Shown here: piece by piece, positions 7,830 to 14,200 of the stretch
Layout: each line of letters opens with the position of its first letter
Numbering within the stretch: the first letter of the stretch is position 1
NCBI GenBank assembly: GCA_905181745.1
Contig: CAJIYV010000025.1
Location: 1-31,988 of the forward strand
Direction: 5' to 3'
Length of the DNA stretch: 31,988 nucleotides
From: an uncultured Actinomycetes bacterium
GTDB taxonomy: Bacteria; Actinomycetota; Actinomycetes; S36-B12
Translations under genes and position numbers: made by a program
The notes under the pieces: model-generated
What the model saw: only the letters and a program-made list of their open reading frames with translations
Databases searched by the model: none
What the model was told of the DNA's origin: nothing

Positions 7830-8972
7830 TTAACCTCCACTGACCGAGAGTTCGGCTAGAGACACGTTTACACGGTCATCGGCCGTCAATTCACAGGTTT
7901 CCAGCCAACGATCTGGCAGCGCAGGCCGGCGCGAGCCTGAGGTGCGGCCACGCGGACCTGATCCAACTTCTGAGTTAAAAGCTTGGTCGGGATCGATCTG
8001 GGCCAAAAGCGCATCAATTTCAGCGAGGGTTTGTACAGTTCCTAACGCTTGCCGAACCGTGTGCGCAACGCTGAACCCTTTGAGGTACCAAGACATGTGT
8101 TTGCGCATATCGCGGCAGCCTTTTGCTTCACCGTAATCCAGAGTCAGTAGCTCGGCATGCCTTCGCAAAATCTGAAGCACCCGCCCAAGTCGTGGCTCCG
8201 TGGGTAACTCTTCTCCAGCGAAAGCCGCGGTCAACTGCGAGAACAACCATGGGCGTCCTAGACACCCTCGCCCAACCACTACTCCGTCGGCGCCGGTTCG
8301 CGCCATCATTTCCAGTGCGTCCGATCCAGTCCAAATATCCCCATTGCCCAAGACCGGCGTATTAAATTGACGTAAGTGGTCTTTCAAGTTTCTAATTGCA
8401 TCCCAATCCGCATGCCCGCCATACATTTGTGCGGCAGTTCGCCCGTGTAGAGCAACCCACACAACTCCGGCTCGCGCGGCGCTCTCCCCCGCTTCAAGGT
8501 ACGTCAAATGCTGGTCATCTATTCCCTTGCGCATTTTTACAGATACCGGAACCTTCCCATTGGCTGCCTGCACCGCACGTTCCACAATCTCTTTGAATAG
8601 ATCACGTTTCCAGGGCAATGCGCTACCGCCACCCTTGCGGGTCACTTTGGGGACTGGACAACCGAAATTCATATCGATGTGGTCAGCACGATCTTCATCA
8701 ACAATGATTGACACCGCTTTAGCCATAACGAGTGGGTCAACCCCGTACAGCTGTACTGACCGCGGTGACTCATCTGCTGCGAAACTCACCAGATCCATGG
8801 TCGCTTCATTTCGCTCGATCAGTGCACGTGAAGTGACCATCTCGGAGACGTAAAGACCTGCGCCTTCCTCACGACAGAGTCTGCGAAATGCTCGATTGGT
8901 GATTCCCGCCATCGGCGCTAGCACTACTGGTGGATCAACTACATGGGATCCTATTGCGAGCGTGGCAGACAT
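7830..8972 (-). CDS. dusB: tRNA-dihydrouridine synthase (DusB type)
   Basis: This FMN enzyme reduces uridines in the D-loop of tRNAs to dihydrouridine with NADPH. The 380-residue protein begins its TIM barrel with PPVVLAPMAGITNRAFRRL. It has the catalytic cysteine C105 in MNFGCPVPKVTRKGGGSAL, a KMRKGID segment, the HGRTAAQMYGG motif, and the FMN phosphate site in GADGVVVGRGCLGRPWLF. The C-terminal helical domain follows, with an extra Gly/Arg-rich stretch (GSGPRGRTSGSRRP) near the end. A TTG at 9002 would add ten residues unlike the family start, so ATG 8972 is chosen. It is divergent from the efflux transporter gene, 83 bases away. The 213 bases between it and dgt hold no clear gene. Confidence 0.94.
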   Translation of the reverse strand: MSATLAIGSHVVDPPVVLAPMAGITNRAFRRLCREEGAGLYVSEMVTSRALIERNEATMDLVSFAADESPRSVQLYGVDPLVMAKAVSIIVDEDRADHIDMNFGCPVPKVTRKGGGSALPWKRDLFKEIVERAVQAANGKVPVSVKMRKGIDDQHLTYLEAGESAARAGVVWVALHGRTAAQMYGGHADWDAIRNLKDHLRQFNTPVLGNGDIWTGSDALEMMARTGADGVVVGRGCLGRPWLFSQLTAAFAGEELPTEPRLGRVLQILRRHAELLTLDYGEAKGCRDMRKHMSWYLKGFSVAHTVRQALGTVQTLAEIDALLAQIDPDQAFNSEVGSGPRGRTSGSRRPALPDRWLETCELTADDRVNVSLAELSVSGG

Positions 8973-9055
8973 TACCCAAGTTTCGCATGTCCGGATCCGC
9001 AAAATTCACTCCGTACGGCAGACTTCGATTCTTATCCACAATATTGAGGAGAATA

Positions 9056-10696
9056 ATGGCCAGTCCTGCTAGCCCACCGACCCACAATCTGGTGTTAGTA
9101 GGCAAGAAGCGGTGGGTTGCGTTGGTCTTCCTAGCCCTCGCAGTGGCCATGATTATTCTCGATGCAACAGTGGTGAATGTTGCAATCCCGACCATGGTTA
9201 CCGATCTTGGCCTGACCACCAATGACGCGGAGTGGATTAACGCCGCGTATTCGCTAACTTTTGCTTCCCTACTGATTTTCTTTGGTCGCTTGGGTGACCG
9301 TTTCGGTCGCAAGTTGCTCCTCAACATTGGTGTCATTACTTTCGTTCTCGCGAGTGCGCTGGTTGCCGCCTCAGATTCGTCGATGACCCTGATCACTGCC
9401 CGCGCCCTTCAGGGCGTTGGCGGGGCCATGATTTTGCCGGCGTCCCTCTCCGTCATAAACTCGGTCTTTGTTGGCAAATCGCGCGCTGTTGCATTTGCGG
9501 TGTGGGGCGGGACTATTGGTGGCATGGCAGCCCTCGGGCCGCTAGTTGGCGGTTATCTCACTACATACGCTTCCTGGCATTGGGCATTTTTAATCAATGT
9601 TCCCATCGGAATCTTTGTCATTATTGGTGTGATTGCAGTTGTTCCTGAGACTCGCGATATGTATGCACGCAAAGGCTTCGACGTTCCCGGCACCCTATTG
9701 GTCACGTTGGGGCTGGTCGGAATTGTGTTTGCCGTGATCGAAGGGCAGCGGTACGGCTGGCTTGCGCCCACAGCCGAATTCGCGGTGGGCGGCTGGACTT
9801 GGCCAATTGACCTTGTTTCTGTCGTACTCGTTGCAGGGGTTCTGGGTGTTCTTGCTTTGGTGATCATGGTTATTGTTGAAAAGCGACGGATCGCCGCAGA
9901 CAAGGTCGTAATTTTGGATCTGCGCCTCTTCCGCATTAGGAGTTTCGGTGCCGGTAACGGGGTTGCACTTGTGGTCAGCCTTGGTGAGTTTGGGTTGCTT
10001 TTTGCTATTCCATTGTTCTTGCAGGCGACCCGGGGCTATAACGCAATGCAAACCGGTTTCATTCTGTTGGCACTTGCCTTGGGTTCGTTCGCCGCCTCTG
10101 GCGCGGGCGCGCCACTTTCGCAACGACTTGGACCGGTACGCGTTCTGCAAATCGGCATGGTCCTGGAAGTAATTGGAATCGTGGGATTGGGAATCATTAT
10201 CTCGGACACCATTACCGGTATGGGCATGGCGCCTTGGCTATTCATTTACGGAATGGGCGTTGGGTTCGCCACCGCACAACTTACGGGCGTCATCCTTTCC
10301 GAAGTACCGATAGCTGAGTCCGGTCAAGCAAGTGCTGTCCAGTCGACTTCACGCCAGGTGGGCGCGGCAATTGGTACTGCGTTGATTGGAACCACGTTGC
10401 TGATTGCCCTTGGGTCAACTGCCGGTCACCTTGAAGATCGTGGGATCCCCACCGCGCAAGCCGAGCAGGTCAGTAATGCTGTTGCGAACAGTGCGGGTCA
10501 GGCTATCGTGGGATTGACCACAGAACCCAATGGCGATGAGCTGGTTGCCGGCGCTTCAGACGGTTTTGTCACGGCAATCAAGGCCGTCTCCATTGTTGCC
10601 GGGTTCTTCGTGTTCCTTGGACTGCTCTTAAGTTTCCTGCTCCCACGCAATGCCGGTCGAATTGAATCCGAGGGCTACGCACCCTCTCGAGAGTGA
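9056..10696 (+). CDS. MFS drug efflux transporter, DHA2 family (14 membrane segments)
   Basis: This 546-residue proton-driven exporter of the major facilitator superfamily resembles QacA/EmrB-type proteins, which expel drugs, dyes or other amphipathic compounds. Motif A is GRLGDRFGRK and motif D1-like AxIILDATVVNVAIP begins the first segments. The antiporter motif C is seen as ALGPLVGGYL. About fourteen hydrophobic stretches can be counted, with a polar linker near the middle and a long non-membrane loop before the last helix. ATG 9056 is preceded by TTGAGGAGAATA, a clear Shine-Dalgarno. An upstream frame to 8930 would run into dusB and is rejected. It is a single-gene unit without an adjacent regulator, so the substrate is unknown. 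Confidence 0.93.
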   Translation: MASPASPPTHNLVLVGKKRWVALVFLALAVAMIILDATVVNVAIPTMVTDLGLTTNDAEWINAAYSLTFASLLIFFGRLGDRFGRKLLLNIGVITFVLASALVAASDSSMTLITARALQGVGGAMILPASLSVINSVFVGKSRAVAFAVWGGTIGGMAALGPLVGGYLTTYASWHWAFLINVPIGIFVIIGVIAVVPETRDMYARKGFDVPGTLLVTLGLVGIVFAVIEGQRYGWLAPTAEFAVGGWTWPIDLVSVVLVAGVLGVLALVIMVIVEKRRIAADKVVILDLRLFRIRSFGAGNGVALVVSLGEFGLLFAIPLFLQATRGYNAMQTGFILLALALGSFAASGAGAPLSQRLGPVRVLQIGMVLEVIGIVGLGIIISDTITGMGMAPWLFIYGMGVGFATAQLTGVILSEVPIAESGQASAVQSTSRQVGAAIGTALIGTTLLIALGSTAGHLEDRGIPTAQAEQVSNAVANSAGQAIVGLTTEPNGDELVAGASDGFVTAIKAVSIVAGFFVFLGLLLSFLLPRNAGRIESEGYAPSRE

Positions 10697-10758
10697 CTTA
10701 GCCGATACGCAGGCGGTAGCGAATTGGGGCAAAACTGCTTCGCTAGGTTCATGTGTGT

Positions 10759-10789
10759 TATAGTAATGATAATCATTATTATTAAGGAG
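10759..10789 (+). promoter_or_regulatory. Zur-type operator and promoter of the HU/zinc-ribbon pair
   Basis: A -10 element TATAGT (10759-10764) is followed by TGATAATCATTATTATTA (10767-10784). This site matches 16 of 18 bases of the site before znuA and fits the actinobacterial Zur pattern TGAnAATnATTnTCA with one mismatch. A Fur-type palindrome TAATGATAATCATTA is embedded in it (10764-10778). The end of the site touches the Shine-Dalgarno AAGGAG (10784-10789). A bound repressor would cover the transcription start. Regulation by Zur is inferred from this match and the nearby zur gene; a Fur-family iron regulator is the alternative. Confidence 0.72.
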
Positions 10790-10793
10790 CCCC

Positions 10794-11087
10794 ATGAACC
10801 GATCTGAACTCATCTCCGCCACTGCAGCTCACAGCGGTGTTCCCCTCGCCACGGCAGAGCAAGTCTTGGCCAGCATCCAAGCGGTGGTTATCGAGTCTCT
10901 TAAGAGCCAGGAGAAAGTCGCCATTCCTGGATTTTTAACCTTTGATGTCATAGAGCGAAGTGCGCGAGCCGGGCGAAATCCACAGACCGGCGCGCCACTT
11001 GATATTCCCGCACGCAAAGCCGTTCGCGTCGTTGTCGGCCAGACACTCAAACGTGCCGTTTCGGACATTCAACCTTCCGGCAATTAA
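10794..11087 (+). CDS. HU/IHF-family nucleoid DNA-binding protein
   Basis: This 97-residue HU-like protein bends and compacts DNA as a dimer. The N-terminal helices (MNRSELISATAAHSGVPLATAEQVLASIQ) are followed by the family strand VAIPGFLTFDVIERSARAGRNPQTG and the DNA-binding arm ending PLDIPARKAVRVVVGQTLKRAV. It lacks the basic C-terminal tail of mycobacterial HupB. The strong Shine-Dalgarno AAGGAG is five bases upstream of the ATG. The gene is preceded by a Zur-type site and followed after two bases by a zinc-ribbon gene, so the two are almost surely co-transcribed. HU genes are usually constitutive; a metal-controlled copy suggests a special-purpose paralogue, though the main HU gene is not in this window. 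Confidence 0.93.
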   Translation: MNRSELISATAAHSGVPLATAEQVLASIQAVVIESLKSQEKVAIPGFLTFDVIERSARAGRNPQTGAPLDIPARKAVRVVVGQTLKRAVSDIQPSGN

Positions 11088-11089
11088 CT

Positions 11090-11332
11090 GTGCGTCGTAA
11101 CAACCAAGGTCGACGGGAGTCAAAAAGTTCTACCACAATCGATCAACGGGGTATACCTACCAATGCCTGCGTCGCGTGCGGCAGCAATGTCATGGTGGTC
11201 AAAGTCCTCTTTGAGGACTATGAAATAGCTGGATATTTATTGGACGCCCAATGCGCAGACTGTGGTAGTCCACTTACCGCTCCATGCCCCCTAGATCGAC
11301 CCGACGAGCACATCGAGAATTGGAATAATTAA
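11090..11332 (+). CDS. Small zinc-ribbon-like protein (Cys4), unknown function
   Basis: I do not recognise a named family. The 80-residue protein starts with a basic, flexible segment (RRNNQGRRESKSS). It then has two CxxC knuckles, C27-V-A-C30 and C55-A-D-C58, separated by 24 residues (a short beta-rich stretch, VMVVKVLFEDYEIAGYL), and an extra C66. This spacing fits a zinc ribbon. The GTG at 11090 begins two bases after the stop of the HU-like gene, so translation is coupled. The pair lies behind a Zur-type site. The stop overlaps that of convergent glyS by four bases (TTAA at 11329-11332). It could bind nucleic acid, assist the HU-like protein, or store or sense zinc; none of these is shown by the sequence. 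Confidence 0.78.
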   Translation: MRRNNQGRRESKSSTTIDQRGIPTNACVACGSNVMVVKVLFEDYEIAGYLLDAQCADCGSPLTAPCPLDRPDEHIENWNN

Positions 11333-12702
11333 AGAGGAAGCCGCTCGCTGAGCCAATCAGTGAGTGCATCAATTCCAATGCGCTCTTGGGCCATGGTGTC
11401 CCGATCCCGGATGGTTACGGCTTGATCTTCAAGTGAATCAAAGTCCACCGTGATGCAGTACGGGGTGCCAATCTCATCCTGTCGACGATACCGGCGACCA
11501 ATTGCACCGGCGTCGTCGAAATCAACATTCCAGCGCTTGCGCAACTCTGCGGCAATGCCGTGGGCTTTTGGCCCCAGATCTGCATTACGTGAGAGTGGCA
11601 AGATTGCGGCTTTCACCGGTGCAAGCCGCGGGTCAAAACGCAGTACGGTGCGGGTATCCACGCCACCCTTTGAATTGGGCGCTTGATCTTCGTCGTAGGC
11701 GTCTAACAGAAATGCAAAGACAGCGCGGGTCAAACCAGCTGCTGGCTCAATAACGTATGGCGTCCACCGCTCACTGGACTCTTGATCAAAGTAACTCAGA
11801 TCAGTTCCAGAATGCTCGCTGTGGGTTTTGAGGTCGAAGTCGGTGCGGTTTGCAACACCTTCAAGCTCGGCCCATTCACTTCCAGCAAATTTGAATCGGT
11901 ACTCAATGTCCACTGTGCGTTTTGAATAGTGGCTCAGCTTTTCCAGCGGGTGCTCAAAGCGGCGCATGTTCTCGGGGTTCATGCCCAGGTCCACGTACCA
12001 GTTCCACCGCTGATCAAGCCAGTAGTCGTGCCACTCTTCGTCGGTACCGGGCTTTACAAAGAATTCCATTTCCATTTGCTCAAATTCTCGGGTACGGAAA
12101 ATAAAGTTTCCCGGAGTGATTTCATTACGAAAACTCTTGCCAGTCTGCCCAATGCCAAATGGTGGCTTTTTACGCGCGGCGGTCATCACGTTGAGGTAGT
12201 TAATAAAAATTCCCTGTGCAGTTTCAGGGCGAAGGTAGTGCACCGCACCGGCATCTTCAACCGCCCCAATGGAGGTGCGCAGCATCCCATTAAAGTCCCG
12301 CGGTTCTGTAAATTGGCCTTTTGTCCCGCAGTTGACGCAGTTAAGGTCGGCGAGGCCATTGACTGCTTGCTTGCCATGCTTTTCTTCATATGCATCTAGT
12401 AGCTGATCTGCCCGGTAGCGTTTGTGGCAGTTCTTGCATTCAGTGAGTGGATCCACAAATGCGTTGACGTGTCCAGATGCTTCCCACACCTGTGGCGCCA
12501 AGATTACCGAGGAATCAAGTCCGACGACGTCATTGCGCTCTCGGACAACAGATTGCCACCACTGCTTGCGAATATTTTCTTTGAACTCAACACCATTGGG
12601 GCCATAATCCCAAGCCGAGCGGCTTCCTCCATAAATTTCAGAGGATTGGAAAACAAATCCACGGCGCTTGGCAAGGTTTACGACTGCGTCAACACGATCC
12701 AT
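11329..12702 (-). CDS. glyS: Glycyl-tRNA synthetase (single-chain, class II)
   Basis: This enzyme charges tRNA-Gly with glycine. The 457-residue single-chain form is the homodimeric type used by actinobacteria, not the alpha2-beta2 type. Near the N-terminus stands FVFQSSEIYGGSRSAWDYGP. An inserted zinc module follows (C-x2-C in TECKNCHKRY, and CVNCG further on). Motif 2 is FRTREFEQMEMEFF, motif 3 is AAGLTRAVFAFLLDAY, and a C-terminal anticodon-binding domain completes it. TAGACT lies six bases before ATG 12702 with TTGGGT sixteen bases further upstream, so a leaderless mRNA is likely despite the phosphoribosyltransferase gene only 22 bases upstream. In mycobacteria glyS also lies close to zur. 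Confidence 0.96.
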   Translation of the reverse strand: MDRVDAVVNLAKRRGFVFQSSEIYGGSRSAWDYGPNGVEFKENIRKQWWQSVVRERNDVVGLDSSVILAPQVWEASGHVNAFVDPLTECKNCHKRYRADQLLDAYEEKHGKQAVNGLADLNCVNCGTKGQFTEPRDFNGMLRTSIGAVEDAGAVHYLRPETAQGIFINYLNVMTAARKKPPFGIGQTGKSFRNEITPGNFIFRTREFEQMEMEFFVKPGTDEEWHDYWLDQRWNWYVDLGMNPENMRRFEHPLEKLSHYSKRTVDIEYRFKFAGSEWAELEGVANRTDFDLKTHSEHSGTDLSYFDQESSERWTPYVIEPAAGLTRAVFAFLLDAYDEDQAPNSKGGVDTRTVLRFDPRLAPVKAAILPLSRNADLGPKAHGIAAELRKRWNVDFDDAGAIGRRYRRQDEIGTPYCITVDFDSLEDQAVTIRDRDTMAQERIGIDALTDWLSERLPL

Positions 12703-12708
12703 GGATGC

Positions 12709-12736
12709 AGTCTAATGGTCGGCTTTATTGACCCAA
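12709..12736 (-). promoter_or_regulatory. Promoter of glyS (leaderless)
   Basis: On the minus strand TTGGGT, a 16-nt spacer and TAGACT (12714-12709) stand six bases before the glyS ATG. The promoter overlaps the end of the phosphoribosyltransferase gene. Confidence 0.5.
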
Positions 12737-13204
12737 AGCCTTCGATCGCGCATCAAGGAGCGCGATCCCACTTTCTTGATCGATCACGTCAAAATCCGTG
12801 TAATGCCAGGCCAGTGAGCGAGCACTAAGTGGCGCTTGAACCGTCACAATGCTGGAAAAAAGGAACTGCAATTGATTCATGGCCGTGCGTGTGCAGACGG
12901 GAACGGCTAATTCGAGTTCGAGGACTCCCAAAGATTTGAGCCAATCACCACAGACTTTTGCCGCTGTTCCTGTCTCGACCCCTTCGTTCACCAGGATCAC
13001 TCTTCTGCCTTTCACTCGGCCGGCATCAAAGTCAGCGACAGATCCTGGGTCGAGTACAGCGGTCTCCACCATGCGACTGAGGTGAATTCCGCACGGATCC
13101 CGGGCCCCCATCACACTTTCAACACCCAGCGCTATCGGAACTCCATTGGGCCTGACGCACGCGATCTGAGCATCAGAAATTAGCACCGAGTGTTCATCGC
13201 GCAA
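12725..13204 (-). CDS. Phosphoribosyltransferase-like protein (COG1926-like), no standard start codon
   Basis: The pattern RVILVNEGVETGTAAKVCGDW then ELAVPVCT corresponds to the type I phosphoribosyltransferase PRPP loop (usual VDDGIATGAT...AVPV). The C-terminal P-x5-SLAWHYTDFDVID with LLDAR matches the end of COG1926 predicted phosphoribosyltransferases (AVG-x-WY-x-DF). The loop is altered, with N-E replacing the conserved D-D, so activity is doubtful. Family-like sequence (NLFDAAIELGSLL) continues upstream of the TTG at 13204 right up to the TAA of the preceding gene at 13249-13247, in the same frame, but there is no ATG, GTG or TTG there. The gene may start at TTG 13204 in a shortened form, use a rare start, or have lost its start codon. 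Confidence 0.68.
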   Translation of the reverse strand: MRDEHSVLISDAQIACVRPNGVPIALGVESVMGARDPCGIHLSRMVETAVLDPGSVADFDAGRVKGRRVILVNEGVETGTAAKVCGDWLKSLGVLELELAVPVCTRTAMNQLQFLFSSIVTVQAPLSARSLAWHYTDFDVIDQESGIALLDARSKALGQ

Positions 13205-13246
13205 AAGTGAGCCAAGTTCGATAGCTGCATCGAAGAGGTTTTCAAC

Positions 13247-13654
13247 TTAGCGTTCACCGTGGACACTCCCCCGGTCAAAGGTGCCAGAGTCCGGCGCGAG
13301 TGAGCTCGCTCCCATTACGGCCTTGCCAGATTGAGTGTCACTAATGATCTCCACGGTAACCGAGTCGCGCGTAAACTGTGACAAAAAGGGAATGACTTCA
13401 GCCTTGATTTCAAAGCGACTCAAAGCTTTACGGTAGGAACCCACGCTCTCCCACCTGTGAATCACGGTCAGATCTTCGAGCGAGTCGGTTGACTGGCCCA
13501 GTTCCATCGACAAGAAACCTGGGGATTCGCTAAAAAGCTCACTCATGCGGTCATAACCTTGGTGGAATGAATCCCGTTCGGCTGCGGGCACGATTAGTTG
13601 TCCCACGACAGCAATCGGGTTTGCTTGAATGTTCATAAAATCTGGCAGGCTCAC
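13247..13654 (-). CDS. Antibiotic-biosynthesis-monooxygenase-like (ABM) domain protein
   Basis: This 135-residue protein has the ferredoxin-like dimeric alpha/beta barrel of the ABM family: a first strand AVVGQLIVPAAERDSF, a helix with YDRMSELFSESPGFLSMELGQ, the strand LTVIHRWESVGSYRKAL, and a last helix and strand up to TVEIIS. The family includes small monooxygenases and heme-degrading enzymes. I cannot see a residue set that decides between these, so the reaction is unknown. The C-terminal 30 residues (SGKAVMGASSLAPDSG...) look flexible. GTG 13654 has TAATGT six bases upstream, a leaderless arrangement; an internal ATG at 13636 is the alternative. The stop TAA is followed directly and in frame by the phosphoribosyltransferase reading frame. 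Confidence 0.75.
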   Translation of the reverse strand: MSLPDFMNIQANPIAVVGQLIVPAAERDSFHQGYDRMSELFSESPGFLSMELGQSTDSLEDLTVIHRWESVGSYRKALSRFEIKAEVIPFLSQFTRDSVTVEIISDTQSGKAVMGASSLAPDSGTFDRGSVHGER

Positions 13655-13660
13655 GTGCGA

Positions 13661-13680
13661 ACATTAACGCGCACTAGAAT
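13661..13680. promoter_or_regulatory. Divergent -10 elements
   Basis: TAATGT on the minus strand (13666-13661) stands six bases before the ABM gene start. TAGAAT on the plus strand (13675-13680) precedes the small membrane protein gene. The two divergent promoters are only a few bases apart. Confidence 0.45.
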
Positions 13681-13734
13681 TTGCGGGGCGCTCGGATTTA
13701 CTCTCGAGCCCAGGATCCTTTGAGAGGGAGAGCC

Positions 13735-14154
13735 GTGGCCAAGAATAAGAAGGAACCAAAGGGTAACGGCGGCGTCCGTGGCCCAGGTGGTCCACAATTT
13801 CGATCCGGCAATAATCAACCGTCCGCACCCCGAGTCCCGAGCACCCCAAAGTATTCAGCAAGTCCGCGTCGCGCCGCGTTTGAACGTAAAAGTTTCCCAG
13901 TTCTGGCTCGGGTCACTACCGCCCCCCGCTGGCTACTCATTGTGGGTCTCGGTTCTTCATTACTTTTAGGCTTGATTCTGAGCGACGCGTGGGCGTGGCT
14001 GGGCGCAGTGTTTCTGCTCATTGTGGGCGCGTTCTTGGGCTGGCTACTCGCCCTGTCCTGGCCACTGTTAAGTCCAGGGCGGCGCTTTATGCGAGTTTTG
14101 GTTGTTGGTGCCCTCGGTGGCTTGGCGATCCTCAAAATCGGCGGATCCTTCTAA
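13735..14154 (+). CDS. Small membrane protein, unknown function
   Basis: The 139-residue protein starts at GTG 13735, behind the purine-rich Shine-Dalgarno GAGAGGGAG. Residues 1-55 are polar and rich in Lys, Arg, Gly, Pro and Ser (AKNKKEPKGNGG, a cytoplasmic tail). Then come two or three hydrophobic helices: WLLIVGLGSSLLLGLIL, LGAVFLLIVGAFLGWLLAL, and a shorter VLVVGALGGLAILKI at the C-terminus. The layout resembles the small actinobacterial membrane proteins grouped as DUF6542, but this is only a resemblance. An earlier start at 13681 is less likely because it would place the ribosome-binding site inside the gene. It lies immediately upstream of the zinc operon and probably ends before its promoter. 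Confidence 0.72.
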   Translation: MAKNKKEPKGNGGVRGPGGPQFRSGNNQPSAPRVPSTPKYSASPRRAAFERKSFPVLARVTTAPRWLLIVGLGSSLLLGLILSDAWAWLGAVFLLIVGAFLGWLLALSWPLLSPGRRFMRVLVVGALGGLAILKIGGSF

Positions 14155-14165
14155 TCTTATTGCAT

Positions 14166-14192
14166 TTGACAATCATTATCATTAAGTATACC
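14166..14192 (+). promoter_or_regulatory. Zur operator and promoter of the znu operon
   Basis: TTGACA (14166-14171) is a perfect -35 element and TATACC (14187-14192) a likely -10, with a short 15-nt spacer. The operator TGACAATCATTATCATTA (14167-14184) overlaps the -35 and spacer. Its first 15 bases, TGAcAATCATTaTCA, form an inverted repeat that fits the actinobacterial Zur consensus TGAnAATnATTnTCA. The -10 ends eight bases before ATG 14201 and there is no Shine-Dalgarno, so the mRNA may be leaderless. Zur with zinc bound would block the polymerase. Confidence 0.82.
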
Positions 14193-14200
14193 GTGACGTC

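Noticed and set aside
9002..9055. N-terminal extensions: efflux gene from 8930, dusB from 9002
   Set aside because: The first would overlap the dusB gene and ignore the Shine-Dalgarno at 9056; the second adds residues absent from the family.
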